Source: an uncultured Collinsella sp. (GTDB taxonomy: Bacteria > Actinomycetota > Coriobacteriia > Coriobacteriales > Coriobacteriaceae). From it: a DNA stretch of 44,848 nt. Below the pieces are notes generated by a model. That model had not been told where the DNA came from and made no database searches. It was given only the letters and a program-made list of their open reading frames with translations. Below are positions 13,838-21,389 of this stretch, in pieces (the first letter of the stretch is position 1; each line of letters opens with the position of its first letter). The position numbers were made by a program, and so were the translations under genes. Where the stretch lies: the NCBI GenBank assembly GCA_902494085.1, contig CABURU010000012.1:1-44848 (forward strand), written 5' to 3'.

Positions 13838-14623
13838 TTATGCGGCGGAGGAGGCGTCGTCCTCGTCCAGGGCGGCGAAGAGCTTCTTGCCGTCGAGCAG
13901 GCGCGTGCTGACGTTTCTCATACGGGCGATCTCGACGGTGCGCAGCGTATCGTCGGTGCCTCGGGCGTCGTAGACCGTTCCCAGCAGATACGAGATGCCA
14001 TCGCGCTGCCTGATGGCAAAGGGACGGAGTGTCATCCGTGCTGCTTCGGTTTCGTCGCGTGTCGTGACGCTCGAAATATCAAAACTCACCGTGGTTCCGT
14101 GGTCGATGGCCTGCTCGACGAGCTCGCACGTGTCGATGCGCTTGATGGGCGTGCGTGTTGCCTTGGTAGCCTTGCTGCCTGCGCTTGGAGCGGGTTCGGG
14201 TGTATCGAGGTAGCCGCGAACGTCGGCGCTCGCCATGGCAACTAAGTGCTGCGCCATGCTCTTGCGGATAGCGATAGGCGTGGAGCGGTTGCGCATGACC
14301 ATACCGTGGAGCCGGATGATCTCTTCATCGGTGAGCGGGCGGGTAAGAAGTTTGTAGCCCACGCCGCGTTTGTATTCAATTTCGTATCCGGCATGGCGAA
14401 GCGCGGAGATGGCGGTGTAGATGCTGCGCCGCGCCGCCGAGATGGGCATGCGGGCGGGGTCGTCGGGATGGGCGAGGCGCCGGATCAGCTCATCGGAAAG
14501 CATGGCCTTGTCTTCGCCGGTGTTTTCGCTCAAGAGCTGCAGGATACGAACGGCGCGATAGGCTGCCATCGAGGCGGCGCCCCTCGTCGTGGTGTCGTAG
14601 GTTTCAACAGCGGCTTCGGTCAT
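13838..14623 (-). CDS. WYL-domain transcriptional regulator
   Basis: The 261-residue protein has an N-terminal winged-helix DNA-binding region (about 15-95: RAVRILQLLSEN, SAARRSIYTAISALRHAGYEIEYKRGVGYKLL) and a C-terminal WYL fold (about 160-250: ELVEQAIDHGTTVSFDIS, MTLRPFAIRQRDGISYLLG). WYL domains sense small ligands, often nucleotide-type, and control transport or stress genes. ATG 14623 was preferred to an upstream GTG (14632) because AAAGGA lies 10 nt before it. Its neighbour downstream on the same strand is the ABC importer, but a gap with its own promoter separates them. Confidence 0.85.
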   Translation of the reverse strand: MTEAAVETYDTTTRGAASMAAYRAVRILQLLSENTGEDKAMLSDELIRRLAHPDDPARMPISAARRSIYTAISALRHAGYEIEYKRGVGYKLLTRPLTDEEIIRLHGMVMRNRSTPIAIRKSMAQHLVAMASADVRGYLDTPEPAPSAGSKATKATRTPIKRIDTCELVEQAIDHGTTVSFDISSVTTRDETEAARMTLRPFAIRQRDGISYLLGTVYDARGTDDTLRTVEIARMRNVSTRLLDGKKLFAALDEDDASSAA

Positions 14624-14740
14624 GGTGCCCACGTCCTTTCCGTTTTGGGTGGCGACGGTATGGAGCCTAGGACGCGGGGCTTTCCCAGGGGCGCAGGGCG
14701 CTCTGGGCGGTCGGTGGTCGTCGGCAAACGGTGGGTCGAG

Positions 14741-14803
14741 TTTTCAACAGCCCTGCTCAACTGACCAAAAACTTGCCAAAAGCTTGACGGATGCTGTTGA
14801 AAA
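14741..14803. repeat. Inverted repeat upstream of the WYL regulator
   Basis: TTTTCAACAGC (14741-14751) and GCTGTTGAAAA (14793-14803) form a perfect 11-bp inverted repeat spaced 41 bp, between the WYL gene and the asnS terminator. It may be a pair of half-sites for an operator, or simply overlap the T-run of the terminator. Confidence 0.45.
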
Positions 14804-14835
14804 AAGCGTCTCTCGACCGATGTCGAGAGACGCTT
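14796..14835 (-). terminator. Rho-independent terminator of asnS
   Basis: AAGCGTCTCTCGAC (14804-14817) pairs perfectly with GTCGAGAGACGCTT (14822-14835). On the minus strand the stem is followed by TTTT. It lies 46 nt after the asnS stop. Confidence 0.9.
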
Positions 14836-14881
14836 GTGCGATGAGCGTTGGCGTGTGGCGACGCGAGCTAGCGTTCGACGA

Positions 14882-16285
14882 TTAGAAGTCGGCGTTGCCC
14901 ACGGTGCGCGGGTGCGGCAGGACGTCGCGGATGTTGCCCACGCCGGTCAGATACATGACCAAGCGCTCGAAGCCCAGACCGTAGCCGGCGTGCTTGCAGG
15001 AACCGTAGCGGCGCAGGTCAAGGTAGTACTTGTACTGCTCGGGATTCATACCCAGGTCCTTGATGCGGGCCTCGAGCAGATCCAGGCGCTCCTCGCGCTG
15101 GGAGCCGCCGATAATCTCGCCGATACCGGGCACCAGGCAGTCGGCGGCGGCGACGGTCTTGCCGTCCTCGTTCATGCGCATGTAGAACGCCTTGATCTCG
15201 GCCGGGTAGTCGGTCACAAAAGTCGGTCGCTTAAAGTGCTCCTCGGTCAGGAAACGCTCGTGCTCGGTTTGCAGGTCGATGCCCCAGCTCACGGGATAGT
15301 CAAACTTGTGACCGGCGGCGACGGCCTGCTCCAGGATCTCGACGGCCTCGGTGTAGGTAACGCGGGCAAAGTCGGAGTTGGCGACATGGTCCAGGCGCTC
15401 GAGCAGACCCTTGTCCACAAACTTGTTGAGCATATTGAGCTCGTCGGGGCAGGTTGTCATGACGTCCTTAAGGACGTACTTGAGCATAGCCTCGGCGTTA
15501 TCCATGTAGTCGTTAAGGTCGGCAAAGGCCATCTCGGGCTCGATCATCCAAAACTCGGCGGCGTGGCGCGTGGTGTTGGAGTTCTCGGCACGGAAGGTGG
15601 GGCCAAAGGTGTACACGTCGCCAAAGGCCATGGCAAAGTTCTCGGCATTGAGCTGGCCGGACACGGTGAGGCTTGCATGCTTGCCAAAGAAGTCCTGGCT
15701 CCAGTCGACCTCGCCGGACTCGGTGAGGGGCGGATTTTTGGGGTCGAGCGTGGTCACGCGGAACATCTCGCCGGCGCCCTCGCAGTCACTCGTGGTGATG
15801 ATGGGGGTGTTGACGTAGACAAAGCCCTGCTCCTGGAAGAAGCGGTGGATGGCGGCAGCCGCGACAGAGCGGATGCGGAACACGGCGCGGAACAGGTTGG
15901 TGCGCGGGCGCAGATGCTGCTGGGTGCGCAGGAACTCGACGGTTGCGCGCTTCTTCTGCAGCGGGTAATCCGGGGCGCTGACGCCCTCGACCTCGATGGA
16001 GGTGGCAGAAAGCTCGAAAGGCTGGGGCGCATCGGGGGTCAGCTTGACGGTGCCGGTGCAAATGAGTGCGGCCGAGACGTTTTGATGGGCGATCTCGTCG
16101 TAGTTGTCGAGTGCCTCGCGGTTCATGACGACCTGCAGGTCGCGGAAGCAGCTGCCGTCGTTGAGCGTAACAAAGCCAAAGTTCTTCATGTCGCGGACGG
16201 ACTTGACCCAGCCGGCGACGGTGACGGTCTGGCCGCCGAGCGACTCGGCATCGGCATAGAGCTGCGCGATTTTGGTGCGGTTCAC
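14882..16285 (-). CDS. asnS: Asparaginyl-tRNA synthetase
   Basis: This class IIb enzyme charges tRNA-Asn. The product of 467 residues has an N-terminal OB-fold anticodon-binding domain (TVTVAGWVKSVRDMKNFGFVTLNDGS) and a catalytic core with motif 2 (FRAENSNTTRHAAEFWMIEPE) and motif 3 (GLGFERLVMYLTG). The GTG at 16285 was chosen: GGGAGG lies 4 nt upstream and VNRTKIAQLYADAESLGG is the usual start of the protein. In-frame ATG codons upstream (for example MDNYHSTVMGG) are possible alternatives. Its presence suggests direct Asn charging. Confidence 0.95.
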   Translation of the reverse strand: MNRTKIAQLYADAESLGGQTVTVAGWVKSVRDMKNFGFVTLNDGSCFRDLQVVMNREALDNYDEIAHQNVSAALICTGTVKLTPDAPQPFELSATSIEVEGVSAPDYPLQKKRATVEFLRTQQHLRPRTNLFRAVFRIRSVAAAAIHRFFQEQGFVYVNTPIITTSDCEGAGEMFRVTTLDPKNPPLTESGEVDWSQDFFGKHASLTVSGQLNAENFAMAFGDVYTFGPTFRAENSNTTRHAAEFWMIEPEMAFADLNDYMDNAEAMLKYVLKDVMTTCPDELNMLNKFVDKGLLERLDHVANSDFARVTYTEAVEILEQAVAAGHKFDYPVSWGIDLQTEHERFLTEEHFKRPTFVTDYPAEIKAFYMRMNEDGKTVAAADCLVPGIGEIIGGSQREERLDLLEARIKDLGMNPEQYKYYLDLRRYGSCKHAGYGLGFERLVMYLTGVGNIRDVLPHPRTVGNADF

Positions 16286-16389
16286 GTATCCTCCCATAAC
16301 GGTTGAATGATAGTTATCCATACAGTTCGATATTCTAGCAGCTCGGCTCATTTGGGCTATACAGATAAAGCATTGGCGGGATGGTTTTT

Positions 16390-16429
16390 CAAACGAAAAG
16401 CGCCCGCGGCCAAATGGTCGCGGGCGCTT
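16390..16429 (-). terminator. Terminator of the IIA (crr) gene
   Basis: AAGCGCCCGCG (16398-16408) pairs with CGCGGGCGCTT (16419-16429); on the minus strand TTTTCGTTT follows. It lies between crr and asnS, so the two minus-strand genes are separate transcripts. Confidence 0.85.
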
Positions 16430-16466
16430 GACGAGGTGCCTTTTGGCTGTGTGGCGCGGGGCCTGG

Positions 16467-17030
16467 CTACTTGGTCTTGGCAACCAGCAGCGGGTCGCCA
16501 AGCTTGACGAGCGGGTTGCCGCCGATAAGCGTTCCAGACTCGCCGACATGGTCGATGCTCTTAAGACGATCGAGTTCGGAGACGATGACGGTCACGATGT
16601 CCTCGTGACCAGCGGCCTTAATGGCCTCGCGGTCGAAGCTGATGAGCGGCTGGCCTGCCTTGACCACATCGCCCATCTCGACAAAGCGGGCAAAACCCTT
16701 GCCGTTCATTTCCACGGTGCCCAGGCCAACATGGATAAACACGCGAAGACCGTCCTCGGTGATCATGCCAATGGAGTGGTTGGTGACAGTGGTGGCACCG
16801 ATGCGGCCGTTGGCGGGCGCATAGATGGTGCCGGTAATGGGCTCGATGCCATAGCCCTGGCCAAGCATGCCCGAGGCGATCGTCTCGTCGGGAACCTCGT
16901 CCAGGTTGACGAGCACGCCGTTAACGGGGGCATAGATGACGCCTTCGCGGGTGGCGAAGCTTGCTGCGGGCGGAACGGACGCCTCGCCGGCCGAGGTGAA
17001 GGTGGACTTAAGCGAATCGAGCAGACCCAT
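16467..17030 (-). CDS. crr: PTS glucose-type IIA protein
   Basis: This cytosolic phosphocarrier accepts phosphate from HPr and passes it to a IIB domain. The 187-residue product has the IIA(Glc) fold: APVNGVLVNLDEVPDETIASGMLGQG, helper His85 in TNHSIGM and the phosphorylated His100 in RVFIHVGLGTVEMNGKGF. An N-terminal stretch of about 30 residues, MGLLDSLKSTF, is amphipathic and may touch the membrane. GGAGG lies before the ATG at 17030. It is a free-standing IIA; the IIBC permease at 21390 lacks a IIA domain and is its likely partner. Confidence 0.93.
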   Translation of the reverse strand: MGLLDSLKSTFTSAGEASVPPAASFATREGVIYAPVNGVLVNLDEVPDETIASGMLGQGYGIEPITGTIYAPANGRIGATTVTNHSIGMITEDGLRVFIHVGLGTVEMNGKGFARFVEMGDVVKAGQPLISFDREAIKAAGHEDIVTVIVSELDRLKSIDHVGESGTLIGGNPLVKLGDPLLVAKTK

Positions 17031-17076
17031 AGTTGCCTCCAACTTAAATAGGCGCATATCGCGCGTTTGGTTTGCC

Positions 17077-17088
17077 GGAAACGTTTCA
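17077..17088. promoter_or_regulatory. LacI/CcpA-type palindrome in the crr promoter region
   Basis: GGAAACGTTTCA contains the perfect palindrome GAAACGTTTC (17078-17087), centred on CG as in operators of LacI-family repressors and cre sites. It lies 48-60 bp upstream of the crr start and 190 bp upstream of the divergent hydrolase. TTGACC (minus strand, about 17106-17111) may be the -35 of crr, which would put the palindrome at the -10 region. Confidence 0.5.
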
Positions 17089-17274
17089 TATGTGTTTCGC
17101 GGCTTGGTCAACGCCCCCTATTCTACGCTGCTCAGCGATACCTCTGAGCTGGGATTATGTGATATATCAGTTAAAGGGAAACTTATTGCTGGTGTGTTTC
17201 TGCGCCACGGGTTCAAGTGGGGTACGCTTGAAGGCGAAAAACAAAGGCGCATAATTTGCGCGAAGGGAGCACAT

Positions 17275-18174
17275 ATGATTGTCGAGAACCATGCGCTGTG
17301 GGGCGAGGAGCCGACCGAGGATTATCCGGCGACGTTTACGTATTTGGGTGCCGAGCCGCTGCCCGATAAACCGAATGGCCGCCGCCCCGCGGTGATCATC
17401 TGCGGCGGAGGCGGGTTTACGCATATCGCTCCGCACGAGCAGGACCCGGTGGCGTTTGCATTTTTGGATCGCGGCTACCAGGCCTTTGTGCTCAACTATG
17501 TCACGAGTTCTACGGGTGACGTGAGCTTTCCGCACCCCCAGGCAGATCTTGCCAAGATGGTCGCCACGGTGCGCGCCAACGCCGACGAGTGGCATGTCGA
17601 TCCTAAGCGCGTGTGCGTCGTGGGCTTTTCTGCTGGCGGCATGATTTGCGCCTCGCTGGCAACACAGTGGAAGACCGGCCCCTTTGCGGCACTTGCCGGG
17701 GCGCGTCCGGACGACATTCGTCCCGATGCCGTGGTGCTGGGCTATCCATTGCTCGACTTTGCCTATGTGCGCGACATGCAGACGCGCGATCCGCGCATTG
17801 ACTTGCGCGTGCCCAAGACGGGCGGCAAGACGGGACGCGATTTGCTCAACGACTACCTGTCGATGGTGACGGGCGGCGAGGCAACTGACGAGCATCTGGC
17901 CGACATCTGCCCCACCACGCATGTTTCGCGTCAGATGCCACCGACCTTTGTGTGGGGCGTGTCCGACGACAAGACGGCGCCGATCGCGCAGGTATACCCG
18001 TTTGCGCAGCGCATGGCCGAGGAGGGCGTTGCATGCGAGATGCACGTCTTCGACCAGGGTGGTCACGGCCTTTCGCTCGGCAACGCCAACACCGCGGTCG
18101 ACAACGAGGACAAGCAGGTGGCAGTCCGTCCCTGGATCCGCCTAGCCTTCCGCTTCCTGGAGCGCCATCTGTAA
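17275..18174 (+). CDS. Alpha/beta hydrolase, acetyl-esterase-like
   Basis: The 299-residue cytosolic protein has the alpha/beta-hydrolase fold of small esterases: oxyanion-hole segment ICGGGGFTHIAPHE, nucleophile elbow GFSAGG (Ser), acid in GVSDDKTAP and catalytic His in GGHGLSLGN. It resembles esterases that remove acetyl groups from sugars (BD-FAE/Aes type); the real substrate is unknown. AAGGGAG lies 5 nt before the ATG at 17275. The frame is open much further upstream, but that part overlaps crr and its promoter. A palindromic repeat follows the stop. Confidence 0.88.
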   Translation: MIVENHALWGEEPTEDYPATFTYLGAEPLPDKPNGRRPAVIICGGGGFTHIAPHEQDPVAFAFLDRGYQAFVLNYVTSSTGDVSFPHPQADLAKMVATVRANADEWHVDPKRVCVVGFSAGGMICASLATQWKTGPFAALAGARPDDIRPDAVVLGYPLLDFAYVRDMQTRDPRIDLRVPKTGGKTGRDLLNDYLSMVTGGEATDEHLADICPTTHVSRQMPPTFVWGVSDDKTAPIAQVYPFAQRMAEEGVACEMHVFDQGGHGLSLGNANTAVDNEDKQVAVRPWIRLAFRFLERHL

Positions 18175-18201
18175 GAGTAAGAGGGCCAGCCCCATCCCGT
18201 C

Positions 18202-18280
18202 CCTCATAACTTGCGGTGAAATAGTTCCAATTAAAGTCACGGGGCTTTAAACAGGAACTATTCCACCGCAACTTCGTTTT
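18202..18280. repeat. TTGCGGTG palindromic repeat, copy 1 (likely terminator)
   Basis: TTGCGGTGAAATAGTTCC (18211-18228) pairs with GGAACTATTCCACCGCAA (18254-18271), one mismatch in 18, around a 25-nt loop. CTTCGTTTT follows. The outer part, with the preceding CGTCCCTCAT, recurs at 27711-27790, while the inner stem differs. Both copies follow the stop codon of a plus-strand gene. Confidence 0.7.
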
Positions 18281-18366
18281 GATCTGTTGGAGACGGAGGA
18301 AAATGGATCATTTTGTCGAGGGAGCGGGCGGCTGTTTCTGCTCCCGCGGGAAACCACGTCCCGTTT

Positions 18367-18574
18367 GGGAAATCGTGACCCGTTTTGGGCGCAGATTCCG
18401 GGTCGCAGTTTCCCCGAGGGGCTCGATCGGGAAATCGCATCCCAGTCTGAGCGCCGATTCCGGGCTGCAGTTTCCGCTAGATGCCTCAACCGGAAAGCCC
18501 GTCCCGTTTAGGTGTTCCGGAGTGGGATTCGGTTTCCGCAACAGGCCCGTCTGGGAAGCAATGGCCCAGAATTC
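18367..18574. repeat. Degenerate tandem repeat, exact 62-bp period
   Basis: Units begin at 18367, 18429 and 18491, with a partial fourth at 18553, each opening with GGGAAA or a close variant followed by CCC about eight bases later. Units 1 and 2 also share ATTCCGGG and GCAGTTTCC at the same offsets; unit 3 keeps GGTTTCC. The units have diverged strongly but the period is unchanged. No credible gene covers it. It fills most of the 540-bp gap upstream of feoAB. Confidence 0.65.
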
Positions 18575-18594
18575 CCCTTGCACCGATCTGTCGA

Positions 18595-18624
18595 TTGAAC
18601 GTCGTTGTGTGTTCACGCTATCAT
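18595..18624 (+). promoter_or_regulatory. Promoter of feoAB
   Basis: TTGAAC (18595-18600) and TATCAT (18619-18624), spaced 18 bp. Transcription would start near 18631, just upstream of two DtxR-like operators. Confidence 0.6.
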
Positions 18625-18639
18625 GTAAGCTTAAAATTG

Positions 18640-18672
18640 GTTAGCCATGGCAAACGGTTAGCCATGGTGAAC
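18640..18672 (+). promoter_or_regulatory. Two tandem DtxR/MntR-like operators at feoAB
   Basis: GTTAGCCATGGCAAAC (18640-18655) is a 14/16 palindrome, and GTTAGCCATGGTGAAC (18657-18672) is a second, weaker copy, 17 bp on. Spacing and sequence resemble operators of iron- or manganese-dependent DtxR-family repressors (TTAGGTTAG-type half-sites). Placed at about +10 to +42, they would block feoAB transcription when iron is plentiful. The repressor gene is not in this window. Confidence 0.65.
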
Positions 18673-18714
18673 ATAAATACAACGCCCTGCGGGCGCCGGG
18701 GGAGGAACACGGAC

Positions 18715-21075
18715 GTGAAGCTCGATACACTCGAGATTGGAAAGGACGCCGTTGTCGCATCGGTGGCATCGGACGATCAGGCACTCCGACAGCATATTTT
18801 GGACATGGGTCTAACGCCGGGCACCGAAGTCACCATGATGAAGTACGCCCCCATGGGTGACCCGCTCGAGATCCGCCTGCGTGGCTACGAGTTGACACTG
18901 CGTAAGGACGATGCCGCTCGCATCGAGCTCGTGGGTATTCACGACACCGATACGGGTCCGCGCGCTAACGCCGCAATCGGCACGACGGAGCATCCGGCCC
19001 TGGGCGAGGGGACGTATTCGCCCCGTGCGGCAAAGACGGCCGTGCCAGAGGGCGCGCCGCTGCACTTTGCCCTCGCCGGCAACCAAAACTGCGGCAAGAC
19101 CACGTTATTCAACCAGCTGACGGGCTCCAACCAGCACGTCGGTAACTTTCCCGGCGTGACGGTCGACCGCAAAGATGGCACCATCCGTAACCATCCCGAG
19201 GCGAGCGTTACCGACCTGCCCGGCATTTACTCCCTGTCGCCGTACACAGGCGAGGAAGTCGTGAGCCGTCAGTTCATCCTCGACGAGCGTCCGGACGCCA
19301 TCATCGACATCATTGACGCCACCAACATCGAGCGCAACCTGTACCTGACACTGCAGCTCATGGAGCTTGACCGTCCTATGGTCATCGCGCTCAACATGAT
19401 GGACGAGGTGACCGCCAACGGCGGCGCCGTAGACGTCAACTTGCTCGAGAGTCTGTTGGGCGTGCCCGTTGTCCCCATTAGTGCTGCCCGCAACGAGGGT
19501 ATCGGCGAGTTGGTGGATCATGCCTTGCACGTGGCGCGGTTCCGCGAGCGCCCCGGTCGCCTGGACTTTTGCGCGCCCGACGGTCCGGACGGCGGTGCGC
19601 TGCATCGCTGCATCCACGGTATTGCTAACCTGATCGAGGACCATGCCGTGACGGCGCACATCCCGGTGCGCTTTGCGGCGACCAAGCTGGTCGAGGGCGA
19701 TGAGCTGGTAACCGAGGCGCTTCACCTGGATCGCAACGAGCTCGACGCCATCGAGCACATCATTACCCAGATGGAGGGCGAGGCCGGCACCGACCGCCTG
19801 TCCGCGCTGGCCGACATGCGCTTTAGCTTTATCGGCGACGTGTGCGGGCGCTGTGTCGTCAAGCCGCACGAGAGCCGCGAGCACGTGCGCTCCGTCAAGA
19901 TCGACCGCATTCTGACGGGTCGCTATACGGCCATCCCGGCGTTTCTGCTGATCATGGGCCTCGTCTTTTGGCTGACGTTTGGCGTGATCGGCGCGGCGTT
20001 GCAGGGACTTATGGAGGACGGCATCGCTGCCATCATCGCTTCGGCCGATGCAGGCCTCAAGGCGTTCGGCACCAACGACGTGGTGCGCTCGCTGGCTGTC
20101 GACGGCGTGCTTACGGGCGTGGGCAGTGTGCTGACCTTCCTGCCGATTATCGTCGTGCTCTTTTTGTTCCTCTCCATTCTGGAAGACTCCGGATACATGG
20201 CGCGCGTGGCCTTTGTCATGGATAAGGTGTTGCGTCGCTTTGGTCTGTCGGGCCGCAGTTTCGTGCCCATGCTCGTCGGCTTTGGCTGCACCGTGCCAGC
20301 TATCATGTCGACCCGTACGCTCCCATCCGAGCACGACCGCAAGATGACGGTCATGCTCACGCCGTTTATGAGCTGCTCAGCCAAGCTGCCGGTTTACGGC
20401 TTGCTGTGCGGGGCGTTTTTCCCGCAGGCGACGGTTCCCGCCATGGTCTCGCTCTATCTGATCGGTATCGTGGTCGGCTGCGTCGCGGCTTTGGTGCTCA
20501 ACCGCACGGCATTTAAGGGCGACCCGGTGCCGTTTATCATGGAGCTCCCCAATTACCGCCTGCCGAGCGTCAAGACGACGGTGATGCTGGCATGGGATAA
20601 GGCCAAGGACTTCATCACCAAGGCCTTTACCATTATCTTTGCCGCGACCGTGGTCATCTGGTTCCTTCAGACGTTCGACATCCGCTTTAACGTGGTCGCC
20701 GACCAGTCGCAAAGCCTGCTTGCCGGTCTGGGTAGCATCATCGCGCCGGTGTTGGCCCCGCTCGGCTTTGGCGACTGGCGCGCCTCGACGGCGCTCGTCA
20801 CGGGGCTCATTGCCAAGGAGAGCGTCATCTCGACGCTCACGGTGCTTTTGGGCGCAACGTCGCCCGCGGCGCTGTCGACCATGTTTTCGCCGTTTACCGC
20901 CTACGTGTTCTTGGTCTTTACGTTGCTGTACCCGCCTTGTGTGGCGGCAATCGGCGCCGTCAAGAGCGAGTTGGGCGCGCGCTATGCCGTGGCCGTATTC
21001 GCGTTTCAGGTCGCCGTTGCCTGGATCGTGGCGTTTGTCGTGCATTCGGCGGGCATATTGCTGGGGTTGGCTTAG
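18715..21075 (+). CDS. feoB: Fused FeoA-FeoB ferrous iron transporter
   Basis: The 786-residue protein imports Fe(II). Residues 1-75 are a FeoA (SH3-like) domain: LRQHILDMGLTPGTEVTMMKYAPMGDP. A linker leads to the G domain with G1 GNQNCGKT (122-129), G2 GVTV, G3 DLPG (168-171) and G4 NMMD (227-230). From about residue 402 follow the membrane helices with the conserved Cys segments GFGCTVPAIM and SCSAKLPVY. FeoA and FeoB are separate in most bacteria and joined here. GTG 18715 was chosen: GGAGG lies 9 nt upstream and the FeoA domain begins there. An upstream in-frame ATG (18664) would lie inside the operators. Confidence 0.95.
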   Translation: MKLDTLEIGKDAVVASVASDDQALRQHILDMGLTPGTEVTMMKYAPMGDPLEIRLRGYELTLRKDDAARIELVGIHDTDTGPRANAAIGTTEHPALGEGTYSPRAAKTAVPEGAPLHFALAGNQNCGKTTLFNQLTGSNQHVGNFPGVTVDRKDGTIRNHPEASVTDLPGIYSLSPYTGEEVVSRQFILDERPDAIIDIIDATNIERNLYLTLQLMELDRPMVIALNMMDEVTANGGAVDVNLLESLLGVPVVPISAARNEGIGELVDHALHVARFRERPGRLDFCAPDGPDGGALHRCIHGIANLIEDHAVTAHIPVRFAATKLVEGDELVTEALHLDRNELDAIEHIITQMEGEAGTDRLSALADMRFSFIGDVCGRCVVKPHESREHVRSVKIDRILTGRYTAIPAFLLIMGLVFWLTFGVIGAALQGLMEDGIAAIIASADAGLKAFGTNDVVRSLAVDGVLTGVGSVLTFLPIIVVLFLFLSILEDSGYMARVAFVMDKVLRRFGLSGRSFVPMLVGFGCTVPAIMSTRTLPSEHDRKMTVMLTPFMSCSAKLPVYGLLCGAFFPQATVPAMVSLYLIGIVVGCVAALVLNRTAFKGDPVPFIMELPNYRLPSVKTTVMLAWDKAKDFITKAFTIIFAATVVIWFLQTFDIRFNVVADQSQSLLAGLGSIIAPVLAPLGFGDWRASTALVTGLIAKESVISTLTVLLGATSPAALSTMFSPFTAYVFLVFTLLYPPCVAAIGAVKSELGARYAVAVFAFQVAVAWIVAFVVHSAGILLGLA

Positions 21076-21264
21076 GGGCGCGTTGATGCTCCGCGCTTTT
21101 GGGCGAGCAACAATTAAACAAATATGAGCCAAAATACCGGTAATTGTCGGCCTGCGGGGACTGTCCTACGCTGCAGGTTGCCGTTCGCTGCCTATTTGCT
21201 GCCGTTTGCGGATTCGTAAATACTTGCAATCGTCGGTCGATTTAACCGCATTACGCGATGCCGA

Positions 21265-21293
21265 TGCACATTTTTTGTGCCCCTTTCTACAAT
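21265..21293 (+). promoter_or_regulatory. Possible promoter of the PTS gene; gap 21076-21389
   Basis: TACAAT (21288-21293) is a good -10; TGCACA (21265-21270), 17 bp upstream, is a weak -35. The rest of the 314-nt gap holds no gene or clear terminator for feoAB that I can see. Confidence 0.4.
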
Positions 21294-21389
21294 CACTTTG
21301 TGTCTATTGCCGAGCATGTCTTCCGTTTCGCCTGTGTGGGGACGTGGGGTGCAATAGTCGTTTGTAGAGGCTCATTGAGGAGGGAATTG

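Noticed and set aside
18367..18574. CRISPR array
   Set aside because: The units are diverged along their whole length, without constant repeats and variable spacers, and no cas genes are present.
18258..18644. Several short frames on both strands upstream of feoAB
   Set aside because: They are produced by the 62-bp tandem repeat; none has a good start site or conserved sequence.
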